Origin: Janthinobacterium aquaticum
GTDB lineage: Bacteria; Pseudomonadota; Gammaproteobacteria; Burkholderiales; Burkholderiaceae_D
Length of the DNA: 64,000 nt
Reading direction: 5' to 3'
Assembly: GCF_009208565.1 (NCBI RefSeq)
Contig: NZ_WFLK01000009.1
Span: 124,001-188,000 of the forward strand
Each line of letters begins with the position of its first letter. Within the stretch, counting starts at the first letter, position 1. Of the stretch, positions 15,301 through 23,120 are shown in pieces. The position numbers and the translations under genes were made by a program. The notes under the pieces are model-generated. The model saw nothing but the letters and a program-made list of their open reading frames with translations, was not told the origin of the DNA and searched no databases.

Positions 15301-15339
15301 GTGTTGTCGGGTTACGCCCTGCGGGCTAACCCGACCTAC
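15301..15339. repeat. REP-like half unit, copy B
   Basis: A single stem-loop unit (GTGTTGTCGGGTTAC, GC tip, TAACCCGACCTAC) related to the elements at 561, 36409 and 53192. Compared with those, an A:T pair in the stem is replaced by a G:C pair on both arms, a compensatory change that keeps the hairpin. The rest of 15221-15510 is AT-rich toward the rhodanese gene and probably holds its promoter. Confidence 0.75.
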
Positions 15340-15510
15340 GCCTTGCCCTCGACATTTTTCAGCCCCGCTTGGCCCGGTAAGCCTCTGCTGGCAGCTACCT
15401 TATACGTTTTCCAGCTTTCCATTCTCTTTTTAATTTGTTTTCTGACCATCACAAGTTCGCTACAGTAAGCATGTGCTGGTTTTCCGAAGATGCTTTCAAG
15501 AGGATGCGAG

Positions 15511-16008
15511 ATGGCTGCAACTGAATTGGTATTTGACCCGCAGGCCGCTCATGGCGAGGCCGCGTTTGACGCCGTGCTCAATGAGGCGCGGGCCCGGGCG
15601 CAGGCGCAGCAGCTGCCCTATGCGGGCATCGTCAGCCCGCAGGATGCCTGGCAGCTGGTGCAGGCCGGCAAGGCCTTGCTGGTCGACGTGCGCACCAATG
15701 AAGAACGGGTGTTTGTCGGCCACGTGCCGGCGTCGCTGCATGTGGCGTGGGCCACCGGCACGGCGATGAACCGCAATCCGCGCTTTGTGCGCGAGCTGGA
15801 AGCGAAAACGCGCGACAAGACGGCGGTGGTGGTGCTGCTGTGCCGCAGCGGCAAGCGCTCGGCGGCCGCCGCTGAAGCTGCCGCCAAAGCCGGTTTCAGC
15901 AACGTCTTCAATATCGCGCAGGGCTTCGAGGGTGACCTCGACGGCCAGCAGCAGCGTGGCCACAGCGGCGGCTGGCGCTGGCATGCGCTGCCCTGGGTGC
16001 AGGACTAG
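15511..16008 (+). CDS. rhodanese-like sulfurtransferase
   Basis: This 165-aa single-domain rhodanese has the substrate-binding VDVRTNEER strand and the active-site loop LLCRSGKRS, whose Cys carries a persulfide. There is no signal peptide. The start at 15511 has AAGAGG seven bases upstream. It is the first gene of a cluster with serine acetyltransferase, an XRE regulator and the Family 2A encapsulin pair, so it probably moves sulfane sulfur to or from the encapsulin cargo. The acceptor is not known. Confidence 0.88.
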   Translation: MAATELVFDPQAAHGEAAFDAVLNEARARAQAQQLPYAGIVSPQDAWQLVQAGKALLVDVRTNEERVFVGHVPASLHVAWATGTAMNRNPRFVRELEAKTRDKTAVVVLLCRSGKRSAAAAEAAAKAGFSNVFNIAQGFEGDLDGQQQRGHSGGWRWHALPWVQD

Positions 16009-16034
16009 GCTCAACTTTCACTCCCGGGACCATC

Positions 16035-17045
16035 ATGAACCAGCGCGCCTTGCCGCCTGAAATTGCCCCTGCCGCCACCACTGCGCCCTTGCCGCACTGG
16101 GAGCTGCACCAGATCGTCGACGAACTGCGCGCCGTGCGCGAGCGCTGGCGCGAAAACCTGCCGCGCCACCAGGAATGCGGTTCGCGCCAGTTCCCGTCGC
16201 GCCAGCATTTGCGCGAACTGGTCGCGTCGCTGTGCGCAGCGCTGTTCCCGATGCGCCTGGGCCCACTCGACCTGCAGCAGGAAAGCGAAGATTTTTTTGT
16301 GGGCCATACGCTCGACACCACCCTGACCGGCCTGCACGAGCAGGTACGCCGCGAGCTCAGCTACCAGGCGCGCCAGCATGGTCTGGCGCAGACGGTGCCG
16401 GCCGAGCAGCAGGCGCTGGCCATCGTGCAGCGCTTTGCGCGCGCCTTGCCCGGCATCCGCGCGCTGCTCGATACCGATGTGGCGGCGGCCTTTCATGGCG
16501 ACCCGGCCGCGCACAGCGTCGACGAGGTGCTGCTGTGCTATCCGGGCGTGCTGGCCATTACCCACTATCGCCTGGCGCACGCGCTGCATGCGCTCGGTGC
16601 GCCGCTGGTGGCGCGCATTATTGCCGAAGTGGCCCATTCGCAGACCGGCATCGACATCCATCCGGGCGCCGAAATCGGCGCCAGCTTTTTTATCGATCAC
16701 GGCACCGGCGTGGTGATCGGCGAGACCGCCGTCATCGGTGAACGCGTGCGCATCTACCAGGCCGTCACGCTGGGCGCCAAGCGCTTTCCGGCCGGTGAAG
16801 ACGGTGTGCTGAAAAAAGGCCTGGCGCGCCACCCGATCGTGCACGATGACGTGGTGATCTACGCCGGCGCCACTATCCTGGGGCGTGTCACCATCGGCCA
16901 GGGTTCGGTTATTGGCGGCAATGTCTGGCTGACCCGCAATGTCGCGCCGGGCAGCCATATCACGCAGGCGCACAACCAGCACGAGGCCGGCGATTTGGCG
17001 CCGCCTGCGCCGCACGTCCATTCTGTTTTTGCCCATCAACCTTGA
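16035..17045 (+). CDS. cysE: serine O-acetyltransferase (EpsC type)
   Basis: Makes O-acetylserine, the carbon skeleton for cysteine. The 336-aa protein has an α-helical N-terminal half of ~180 residues and a left-handed β-helix hexapeptide domain (HSQTGIDIHPGAEIG, then FFIDHGTGVVIGETAVIG and VIGGNVWLT). The long form is the EpsC subtype. It starts 26 bp after the rhodanese gene and is followed by the XRE gene after 7 bp, so the three form one operon. Its place beside an encapsulated cysteine desulfurase suggests that it supplies cysteine for sulfur loading. Confidence 0.92.
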   Translation: MNQRALPPEIAPAATTAPLPHWELHQIVDELRAVRERWRENLPRHQECGSRQFPSRQHLRELVASLCAALFPMRLGPLDLQQESEDFFVGHTLDTTLTGLHEQVRRELSYQARQHGLAQTVPAEQQALAIVQRFARALPGIRALLDTDVAAAFHGDPAAHSVDEVLLCYPGVLAITHYRLAHALHALGAPLVARIIAEVAHSQTGIDIHPGAEIGASFFIDHGTGVVIGETAVIGERVRIYQAVTLGAKRFPAGEDGVLKKGLARHPIVHDDVVIYAGATILGRVTIGQGSVIGGNVWLTRNVAPGSHITQAHNQHEAGDLAPPAPHVHSVFAHQP

Positions 17046-17052
17046 GGACACC

Positions 17053-17277
17053 ATGTTAATCAAACAGTTTGGACTGGCCGTGCGCCAGTTGCGCGAAGGG
17101 CGCGGCTGGTCGCAGGAACGCCTCGCCGAAGCGGCTGACCTGAACCGCTCGTTTATCGGCGAGATCGAACGCGGCGCGGCCACGCCGTCGCTGCTGACGG
17201 TGGAAAAACTGGCGCATGCGCTGGGCGTGGGACTGGCTGCGCTGCTGGCGCGCTGCGAGCCGGAACTGGTCGATTAG
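17053..17277 (+). CDS. small XRE-family regulator
   Basis: This 74-aa protein is almost entirely one Cro/C1 helix-turn-helix domain (VRQLREGRGWSQERLAEAADL, then NRSFIGEIERG and TPSLLTVEKLAHAL). There is no sensor domain, as in restriction-modification C proteins. GAGG overlapping the cysE stop serves as its ribosome binding site. It lies between the cysteine-supply genes and the encapsulin, and an inverted repeat at 17376-17400 downstream is a plausible target. Regulation of the encapsulin is inference from position. Confidence 0.85.
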   Translation: MLIKQFGLAVRQLREGRGWSQERLAEAADLNRSFIGEIERGAATPSLLTVEKLAHALGVGLAALLARCEPELVD

Positions 17278-17375
17278 CCGCCGCTGGAAAGGCGGCAAAA
17301 GCAGACCGTAAACATACCGCAAACAGCGCGCAATAACGGCTATAGCATGTTGAGGGAAAAGAGGAGACAGCCGAT

Positions 17376-17400
17376 ACTTTATTTGTTTTTCAAATAAGGT
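17376..17400. promoter_or_regulatory. inverted repeat in the encapsulin promoter region
   Basis: ACTTTATTTG and CAAATAAGGT pair at nine of ten positions around a TTTTT spacer. The site is 30 bp before the encapsulin start, inside a 153-bp AT-rich gap. It is a candidate operator for the adjacent XRE protein or for a CysB-type sulfur regulator. Confidence 0.45.
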
Positions 17401-17430
17401 TATTCACTTTTCTCATCAGGAGTATGGTTC

Positions 17431-18363
17431 ATGGCAGATGCAACAAACGACAGCCAGATTGCGCTTGGCGACAACGCCGCGCGCCAGTTGGCCAATGCAA
17501 GCAAGAGCGTTCCCCAGTTATCCACGATCACGCCGCGGTGGCTGGTCCATCTGCTGCAATGGCTGCCGGTCGAAGCGGGTATCTATCGCCTGAACAAGGT
17601 CAAGAATCCGAAAGATGTGCGGGTCGCCTGTTCGCAGCGCGACGAGTCGGAACTGCCGCAGACGTTTGTCGACTACGAAGAGCAGCCGCGCGAATACTTC
17701 CTCAATGCCGTCAGCACCGTGCTCGATGTGCATACCCGCGTGTCGGACCTGTACAGCAGCCCGCACGACCAGATCAAGGAACAGCTGCGCCTGACCATCG
17801 AGACGATCAAGGAACGCCAGGAAAGCGAGCTGATCAATAATCCCGATTACGGCCTGCTGGCCAGCGTGCATGACGACCAGCGCATTTATACCCTGACTGG
17901 CGCGCCGACGCCCGACGATCTCGATGAGTTGCTGACCAAGGTGTGGAAAGAGCCGGGCTTTTTCCTGGCGCACCCGCTGGCCATTGCCGCCTTCGGCCGC
18001 GAATGCACGCGCCGCGGCGTGCCGCCGCCGACCGTCAGCCTGTTCGGTTCGCAGTTCCTGACCTGGCGCGGCGTGCCGCTGGTGCCGTCCGACAAACTGC
18101 CGATCGAAGACGGCAAGACCAAGATCATTTTGTTGCGCGCCGGCGAACAGCGCCAGGGCGTGATCGGCCTGTTCCAGCCTGGCCTGGCGGGCGAGCAGAG
18201 TCCGGGCCTGTCGGTGCGGTTCATGGGCATCAACCGCCATGCCATCGCGTCGTACCTGATTTCGCTGTATTGCTCGCTGGCCGTGCTGACCGATGATGCA
18301 CTGGCCGTACTGGAAGACGTGGAGATCGGTAAATACCATGACTACCCAGACACCTACAAGTGA
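17431..18363 (+). CDS. Family 2A encapsulin shell protein
   Basis: This 310-aa protein is of the SrpI/Family 2A encapsulin type, an HK97-fold protein that self-assembles into a closed icosahedral shell. Recognisable stretches are TPRWLVHLLQWLPVEAGIYR, then VDYEEQPREYFLNAVSTVL, HDDQRIY and a C-terminal GINRHAIASYLISLY. There is no cyclic-nucleotide-binding insertion, which separates 2A from 2B. The next gene is the diagnostic 2A cargo, a cysteine desulfurase, overlapping it by 26 bp in another frame. An AGG-type RBS lies about eight bases before the ATG. Known Family 2A compartments store elemental sulfur made by the cargo. Confidence 0.93.
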   Translation: MADATNDSQIALGDNAARQLANASKSVPQLSTITPRWLVHLLQWLPVEAGIYRLNKVKNPKDVRVACSQRDESELPQTFVDYEEQPREYFLNAVSTVLDVHTRVSDLYSSPHDQIKEQLRLTIETIKERQESELINNPDYGLLASVHDDQRIYTLTGAPTPDDLDELLTKVWKEPGFFLAHPLAIAAFGRECTRRGVPPPTVSLFGSQFLTWRGVPLVPSDKLPIEDGKTKIILLRAGEQRQGVIGLFQPGLAGEQSPGLSVRFMGINRHAIASYLISLYCSLAVLTDDALAVLEDVEIGKYHDYPDTYK

Positions 18364-20203
18364 TGGCGTGGCAGGCCTGCGCCCGCCGCCCCATCCCGGC
18401 CCGTCCCTGCCGGACGAAGCGACCCTGAACCGGCTGGCCGGCGAATTTTTTGCACGCCTGCCGGGCCTGGGCGCCAGCGCGGACAAGTCGCCCAGCCTGG
18501 GCGGCTCTGGCAGCGTGTTGGACGCTGCGCCGCGCTACGCCAATCCGGCCCGTCCGTTGCCCCAGCCCGGCCCGTCGTTTGCCGCCATCGCGCCCGGCGT
18601 GGCGAGCGCGCAGGTGCCGCCGGTGACGGCGCCGCTGGAGTCGCCGCTGGCACCGGCGCCGGCCTCGGTGCCGACGCCGCGCCTGTCGGCCATTGCGCCG
18701 CCGCAGGGTGCATCCGCTTCGGCATCGCCTTACTATTTTCTCGGCGCACAGCACGGTTATCCGCGTGCGCCTGCTGCCGGCAGCGGACTTGACGAGCTGG
18801 CGCGCCAGGGCCAGGGTCAGCCCGGCCAGGACGCGTTGCGCGGTCTTTTTTCCGCTCCGCAGCGCGCGCCGTCGCCGCAGTTGCCGCAGTTGCCAGTCGG
18901 GCCGGCAGCCGCTGCACCGCAGTTTTATTTCGAGACGGTGCTGACGGCGCCGCCGGCAGGCCAGGGGCAACGCAAAACTCCTGCGCCGTTCGACGTGCAT
19001 GCCGTGCGGCGCGATTTTCCGGTGTTGTCGGAGCGCGTCAACGGCAAGCCGCTGGCCTGGTTCGACAATGCGGCCACTACCCACAAGCCGCAGTCGGTCA
19101 TCGATCGCGTGGCGTATTTCTACGCCCACGAAAATTCGAACATCCACCGCGCCGCCCACGCACTGGCGGCGCGTGCCAGCGACGCCTATGAAGCGGCGCG
19201 CGCCAAGGTGGCCGGTTTCCTGGGTGCGGCCTCGCCCAACGAAATCATTTTCGTGCGCGGCGCAACCGAAGGCATCAATCTGATCGCCAATACCTTCGGG
19301 CGCAAATTTATCGGCAGCGGCGACGAGATCATCGTCTCGCAGCTCGAGCATCACGCCAATATCGTGCCGTGGCAGCAGCTGGCGGCCGAGAAGGGCGCCA
19401 CGCTGCGCGTGATTCCGGTCGACGACAGCGGCCAGATCATCGTCGACGAGTTTCGCAAGCTGCTCAATGCGCGCACCAGGCTGGTGTCGGTCACGCAGGT
19501 GTCCAATGCGCTCGGCACCGTCACGCCGGTAGCGCAGATCATCGCGCTGGCGCATGCTGCCGGCGTACGGGTGGTGGTTGACGGCGCGCAGGCGGTGTCG
19601 CACCTGCGCGTCGATGTGCGCGCGCTGGATGCCGACTTCTATGTGTTCTCGGGGCACAAGGTATTCGGCCCGACCGGCATCGGCGCCGTGTACGGCAAGC
19701 TCGATCTGCTGGAGCAATTGCCGCCGTGGCAGGGCGGCGGCAACATGATTGCCGACGTCACCTTCGAGCGCACCGTGTACCAGGGCGTGCCGAACCGTTT
19801 CGAGGCCGGCACCGGCAATATCGCCGATGCGGTGGGTCTGGGTGCGGCCATCGATTACGTGCAGCGCATCGGCCTGGAGAACATCGCCGCCTACGAGCAT
19901 GCGCTGCTCGAGTACGCCACGCACCAGCTGCAGGCGATTGCCGGTGTGCGCCTGATCGGTACCGCGCATGAAAAAGCCAGCGTGGCCTCGTTCGTGCTGG
20001 CCGGTTATGAGCCCGGCGAAGTCGGCCGCGCGCTCAACGAGGAGGGCATTGCCGTGCGCTCCGGCCACCATTGCGCCCAGCCTATTTTGCGCCGCTTCGG
20101 GGTGGAGGCCACCGTGCGTCCTTCGTTTGCGTTTTACAACACCTACGAGGAAATCGACCGCATGATCACCGTGATCAAGCGGCTGGCTTCAGCACGCCGC
20201 TAG
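18338..20203 (+). CDS. encapsulin cargo cysteine desulfurase
   Basis: This 621-aa PLP enzyme takes sulfur from cysteine, giving alanine and a persulfide. Residues 1-217 are a Pro/Ala/Gly-rich, probably disordered region that in Family 2A systems directs loading into the shell. Residues 218-621 form a SufS-like (type II) desulfurase, with the PLP Lys at ~441 (FSGHKVFGPTG) and the persulfide Cys at ~579 (SGHHCAQP). The ATG at 18338 lies inside the encapsulin gene. Two aromatic motifs in the loading domain (PYYFLG and QFYFETV) may be contact points. A strong terminator follows. Confidence 0.93.
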   Translation: MTTQTPTSDGVAGLRPPPHPGPSLPDEATLNRLAGEFFARLPGLGASADKSPSLGGSGSVLDAAPRYANPARPLPQPGPSFAAIAPGVASAQVPPVTAPLESPLAPAPASVPTPRLSAIAPPQGASASASPYYFLGAQHGYPRAPAAGSGLDELARQGQGQPGQDALRGLFSAPQRAPSPQLPQLPVGPAAAAPQFYFETVLTAPPAGQGQRKTPAPFDVHAVRRDFPVLSERVNGKPLAWFDNAATTHKPQSVIDRVAYFYAHENSNIHRAAHALAARASDAYEAARAKVAGFLGAASPNEIIFVRGATEGINLIANTFGRKFIGSGDEIIVSQLEHHANIVPWQQLAAEKGATLRVIPVDDSGQIIVDEFRKLLNARTRLVSVTQVSNALGTVTPVAQIIALAHAAGVRVVVDGAQAVSHLRVDVRALDADFYVFSGHKVFGPTGIGAVYGKLDLLEQLPPWQGGGNMIADVTFERTVYQGVPNRFEAGTGNIADAVGLGAAIDYVQRIGLENIAAYEHALLEYATHQLQAIAGVRLIGTAHEKASVASFVLAGYEPGEVGRALNEEGIAVRSGHHCAQPILRRFGVEATVRPSFAFYNTYEEIDRMITVIKRLASARR

Positions 20204-20222
20204 GCTGTTTGCATCAGGCCGG

Positions 20223-20260
20223 CAAGACCGCCCCGCTGGAACCGGGGGCGGTCTTGTTGT
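20223..20260 (+). terminator. intrinsic terminator after the encapsulin operon
   Basis: CAAGACCGCCCC (20223-20234) pairs perfectly with GGGGCGGTCTTG (20245-20256) around a 10-base loop, followed by TTGTTGTAT. The 12-bp stem lies 19 bp after the cargo gene stop. Confidence 0.85.
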
Positions 20261-20288
20261 ATCTGTGGTGCAACTTCTGCTGTCTGGC

Positions 20289-20317
20289 GGTTATCGCGCA
20301 AAAGCGAACGGTATAAT
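20289..20317 (+). promoter_or_regulatory. probable sigma-70 promoter of the kinase/TPR operon
   Basis: A perfect TATAAT at 20312-20317 lies 17 bp after GGTTAT (20289-20294), a weak -35 match. It is the only consensus -10 between the terminator at 20260 and the kinase start. Confidence 0.45.
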
Positions 20318-20349
20318 TTGCCGGAAATAGACTGAGCGTGGAGCCACCG

Positions 20350-21069
20350 GTGGAAGACCAACACAGCTCGCCTGAACTGTTCCTGTTCCTGGCGTCGACC
20401 GTGCATGACATGAAAAATTCGATCAGCGTGCTCAGCGGCACGCTGGAGTCGCTGCTGGCGGCCGGCCATGCGAACGAAGCGCCCGACCCCGCGTATCTGC
20501 AGATGGCGCAGATGCTGTACCAGACCAAGCGCCTGAACGACAACCTGATCCAGCTGCTGGCGCTGTACAAGCAGGTGGGCAAACCCGGCTACCCATTCGA
20601 CCTGCAGCCGCAACTGGTGGGCCAGTTGATCGACCAGGTGGTGGACCAGGAAAAAGTGCTGCTGACCTCAAAAGGCATCACGCTGCAGACCGATTGCCCG
20701 CCCGGGCTGATCTGGACGCTGGACGAAGACCTGGTGATCGGCGTGCTGGCGCATGCCATCAACAACGCCATCCGCTATACGCGCGACACGATCCGCCTGT
20801 CGGTGCAGGAAGTGGACGGCGTGCTCGAATGGCGCGTGGAAGACGATGGCGAAGGCTATACCGAGGCGCTGATCGAAGCGGGCGCCAGCGCCATGGAGGG
20901 CCTGCGCAACAATGTGGGCGTCAATTTCGCCACCAACAGCACCGGCCTGGGCCTGTATTTTTCCAGCGAAGTGGCAAAAATGCACAAGCATCGCGGCAGG
21001 AGCGGCAGCATTGCCCTGGAAAACGGCGGCGCGCTCGGTGGCGGCTGCTTTATCTTGCGCTTGCCCTGA
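20350..21069 (+). CDS. soluble sensor histidine kinase
   Basis: This 239-aa kinase has no membrane segment and no sensor domain. The H-box is TVHDMKNSISVL near residue 18, the N-box is HAINNAIRYT, and the ATP lid shows VEDDGEGY and TGLGLYFSSEV. The start is GTG; 20350 was preferred over the GTG at 20338 because GGAG lies six bases upstream. It overlaps no gene and precedes the response regulator by 11 bp, making them a cognate pair. The signal must come from a partner protein. Confidence 0.85.
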   Translation: MEDQHSSPELFLFLASTVHDMKNSISVLSGTLESLLAAGHANEAPDPAYLQMAQMLYQTKRLNDNLIQLLALYKQVGKPGYPFDLQPQLVGQLIDQVVDQEKVLLTSKGITLQTDCPPGLIWTLDEDLVIGVLAHAINNAIRYTRDTIRLSVQEVDGVLEWRVEDDGEGYTEALIEAGASAMEGLRNNVGVNFATNSTGLGLYFSSEVAKMHKHRGRSGSIALENGGALGGGCFILRLP

Positions 21070-21080
21070 ACGAGGACTGC

Positions 21081-22817
21081 ATGGTTGCCGATCATCACGC
21101 TACCGCCATCGAGGCCGATTCCACCAATTGGGCCGACAAGCATTATCTGCTGGTTGACGACTTTGTCGGCATCCGCATCCTGCTGCGCGAATCGTTGCGC
21201 AACCTGGGCGCGCGCCATATCGACCAGGCTGCCAGCGGCGGCGAGGCGATGAAGCTGCTGGCCAAGACTCGCTACGACGTGGTGCTGTGCGACTACAACC
21301 TGGGCGAAGGCAAGAACGGCCAGCAGGTGCTCGAAGAGACGCGCGTGCGCAACCTGACGGCACCGTCGAGCGTGTGGCTGATGGTGTCGGCCGAGAAAAG
21401 CGTCGAGTCGGTGATGGGGGCGGCCGAGCACCAGCCTGACGCCTACCTGATCAAGCCGATTACCGAAGGCGTGCTGCTGACGCGCCTGAACCGCGTCTGG
21501 CACAAGAAACAGGTGTTTCGCGAGATCGACCAGGCCTGCCTGGAAAAGGATTATCTGCGCGCCGCCAAACTGTGCGATGCGCAGATCGAGACGAACAAGC
21601 TGCACGAACTCGATCTGCTGCGCATGAAAGCGAACTTGCTGCTCAAAAGCGGCGAGCCCGACAAGGCGCGCGCGATCTATGAAAAAGTGCTGCAGGACCG
21701 CGATTACAGCTGGGCCCGGGCCGGGCTGGGCAAAATCCGCATGAACAACGGCGAGCACGAGGCGGCGCGCCAGATCTTCCAGGGCGTGATCGTCGAGAAC
21801 CGCTACTATATCGACGCCTACGATCAGATGGCGGTCGCCTACCAGCTGATGGGCCAGCACGAGGAAGCGTGCGGCGTGCTGGAAAAAGCGGCGCGCCTGT
21901 CGCCCAATTCGGTGCCGCGCCAGCGCAACCTGGGACAGGCGGCGTTAAGGGTTGGCAATATCGGCATGGCGGAAAAGGCGTTTCGCAAATGCGTAGCGAT
22001 CGGCGAATTTTCGGTCATGAAGACGCCGGATGCCTATCTGGGCCTGGCGCGCGTGTGCGGCCTGAAAAATGAAGCCAAGGAGGCGCTGCAGTGGCTGCTG
22101 CTGGCGCAGCGCGAGTTTCCGCCCGAGCAGATTGGCCTGCGCGCCAAGATTACCGAAGGCATGGTGCACCATGAAACGGGCGACTACCGGCGCGCGCGCA
22201 AGTGCGGCGACGAGCTCGAAGCGATGCTCGAAGAAAATCCCGACCGTCCCGACAAGGCCATCTGCATGGAGCTCGCTACCTTGCTGTTTGCCGTCGGCGT
22301 CAAGGATGCGCCGGCCGGCCTGCTGTGCTACGTGGTGAAAAACAACCATGACAACCAGGTGGTGCAGGACGAAGTGCAGAAGATCTTCGACAAGGCCAGG
22401 ATGGGCGAGGAAGGCACCAGCCTGATCAATGCTTCGCGCAAGGAAGCGTCCGACCTGATGAACAAGGGGGTGTTGCTGTGGAAGACCGACAAGCTCAACG
22501 AAGCGGTCAGCTGGATGCGCTCTGCGCGCGAAAAGCTGCCCAATAACCTGCGCATCCTGTTCAACTCGGCGCAGATTATCATCTCATTCCTACAGCAGCG
22601 CGGCTACCACGCCGAGCTGGCGGCCGAGGCCGGCGAGGTCTTGCTGTATGTCGATCAGATTGCACCGGGACAGCAACGTTTTGCGCAGTTGATGGAGCAA
22701 TTGAAGCAGATGACACCGGCAGCAGAGCCGACGCCGCCAGAGAAAGCGGCGGTGCAGGAAAGTGTCGCAATGGTAACGACCAAACCGCCTAAATCCGTGC
22801 GCACGCGTGCCGGATGA
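21081..22817 (+). CDS. response regulator with TPR repeat output domain
   Basis: Residues ~18-145 are a receiver (LLVDDFVGIR, phosphoacceptor Asp in VVLCDYNLGEG, Lys in LIKPI). The remaining ~430 residues are helical TPR repeats, for example from AKLCDAQIETNKLHELDLL to about residue 540. There is no DNA-binding domain, so output is by protein-protein contact. The 578-aa frame starts at ATG 21081 with GAGG upstream. The C-terminal 40 residues are low complexity. Phosphorylation by the adjacent kinase is inferred. Confidence 0.86.
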   Translation: MVADHHATAIEADSTNWADKHYLLVDDFVGIRILLRESLRNLGARHIDQAASGGEAMKLLAKTRYDVVLCDYNLGEGKNGQQVLEETRVRNLTAPSSVWLMVSAEKSVESVMGAAEHQPDAYLIKPITEGVLLTRLNRVWHKKQVFREIDQACLEKDYLRAAKLCDAQIETNKLHELDLLRMKANLLLKSGEPDKARAIYEKVLQDRDYSWARAGLGKIRMNNGEHEAARQIFQGVIVENRYYIDAYDQMAVAYQLMGQHEEACGVLEKAARLSPNSVPRQRNLGQAALRVGNIGMAEKAFRKCVAIGEFSVMKTPDAYLGLARVCGLKNEAKEALQWLLLAQREFPPEQIGLRAKITEGMVHHETGDYRRARKCGDELEAMLEENPDRPDKAICMELATLLFAVGVKDAPAGLLCYVVKNNHDNQVVQDEVQKIFDKARMGEEGTSLINASRKEASDLMNKGVLLWKTDKLNEAVSWMRSAREKLPNNLRILFNSAQIIISFLQQRGYHAELAAEAGEVLLYVDQIAPGQQRFAQLMEQLKQMTPAAEPTPPEKAAVQESVAMVTTKPPKSVRTRAG

Positions 22818-22881
22818 TAAACTGTGCGTCAGCCTGGGCTGGCCCGGGCTGGAGTTGCTTTATAACAATAAGGAATACACT

Positions 22882-23097
22882 ATGCGTGATGTAGTCAATG
22901 AAGTCTACAAAAAAATGAAAGTCGGCAGTATTGCCTGGGTACGCCCGGTTGCGGCCAAAGGCGATACCCTGGAAACGTTCCAGGCTTCCTACGAGCACGC
23001 CAAGGCCTTGGCTGACGAAGGCCTGATCACGATCGGCGACGTCAAACGCCAGGCTGACAATCTGATCGAGGCGATCCGCATCCACCGTATCGGCTGA
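22882..23097 (+). CDS. 71-aa conserved-looking small protein
   Basis: The ATG at 22882 has AAGGA at 22870-22874, well spaced. The protein (MRDVVNEVYKKMKVGSIAWV) is predicted soluble and mixed α/β. I do not recognise a family. It follows the TPR response regulator by 64 bp and converges with phaM. The good RBS and ordinary codon use argue for a real gene. Confidence 0.65.
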   Translation: MRDVVNEVYKKMKVGSIAWVRPVAAKGDTLETFQASYEHAKALADEGLITIGDVKRQADNLIEAIRIHRIG

Positions 23098-23120
23098 TCA
23101 CGACCTGCGCCGCACGGCCA

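Noticed and set aside
18230..20071. A 613-aa minus-strand frame across the encapsulin cargo gene
   Set aside because: Shadow of the cysteine desulfurase frame; no motifs and no start signal.
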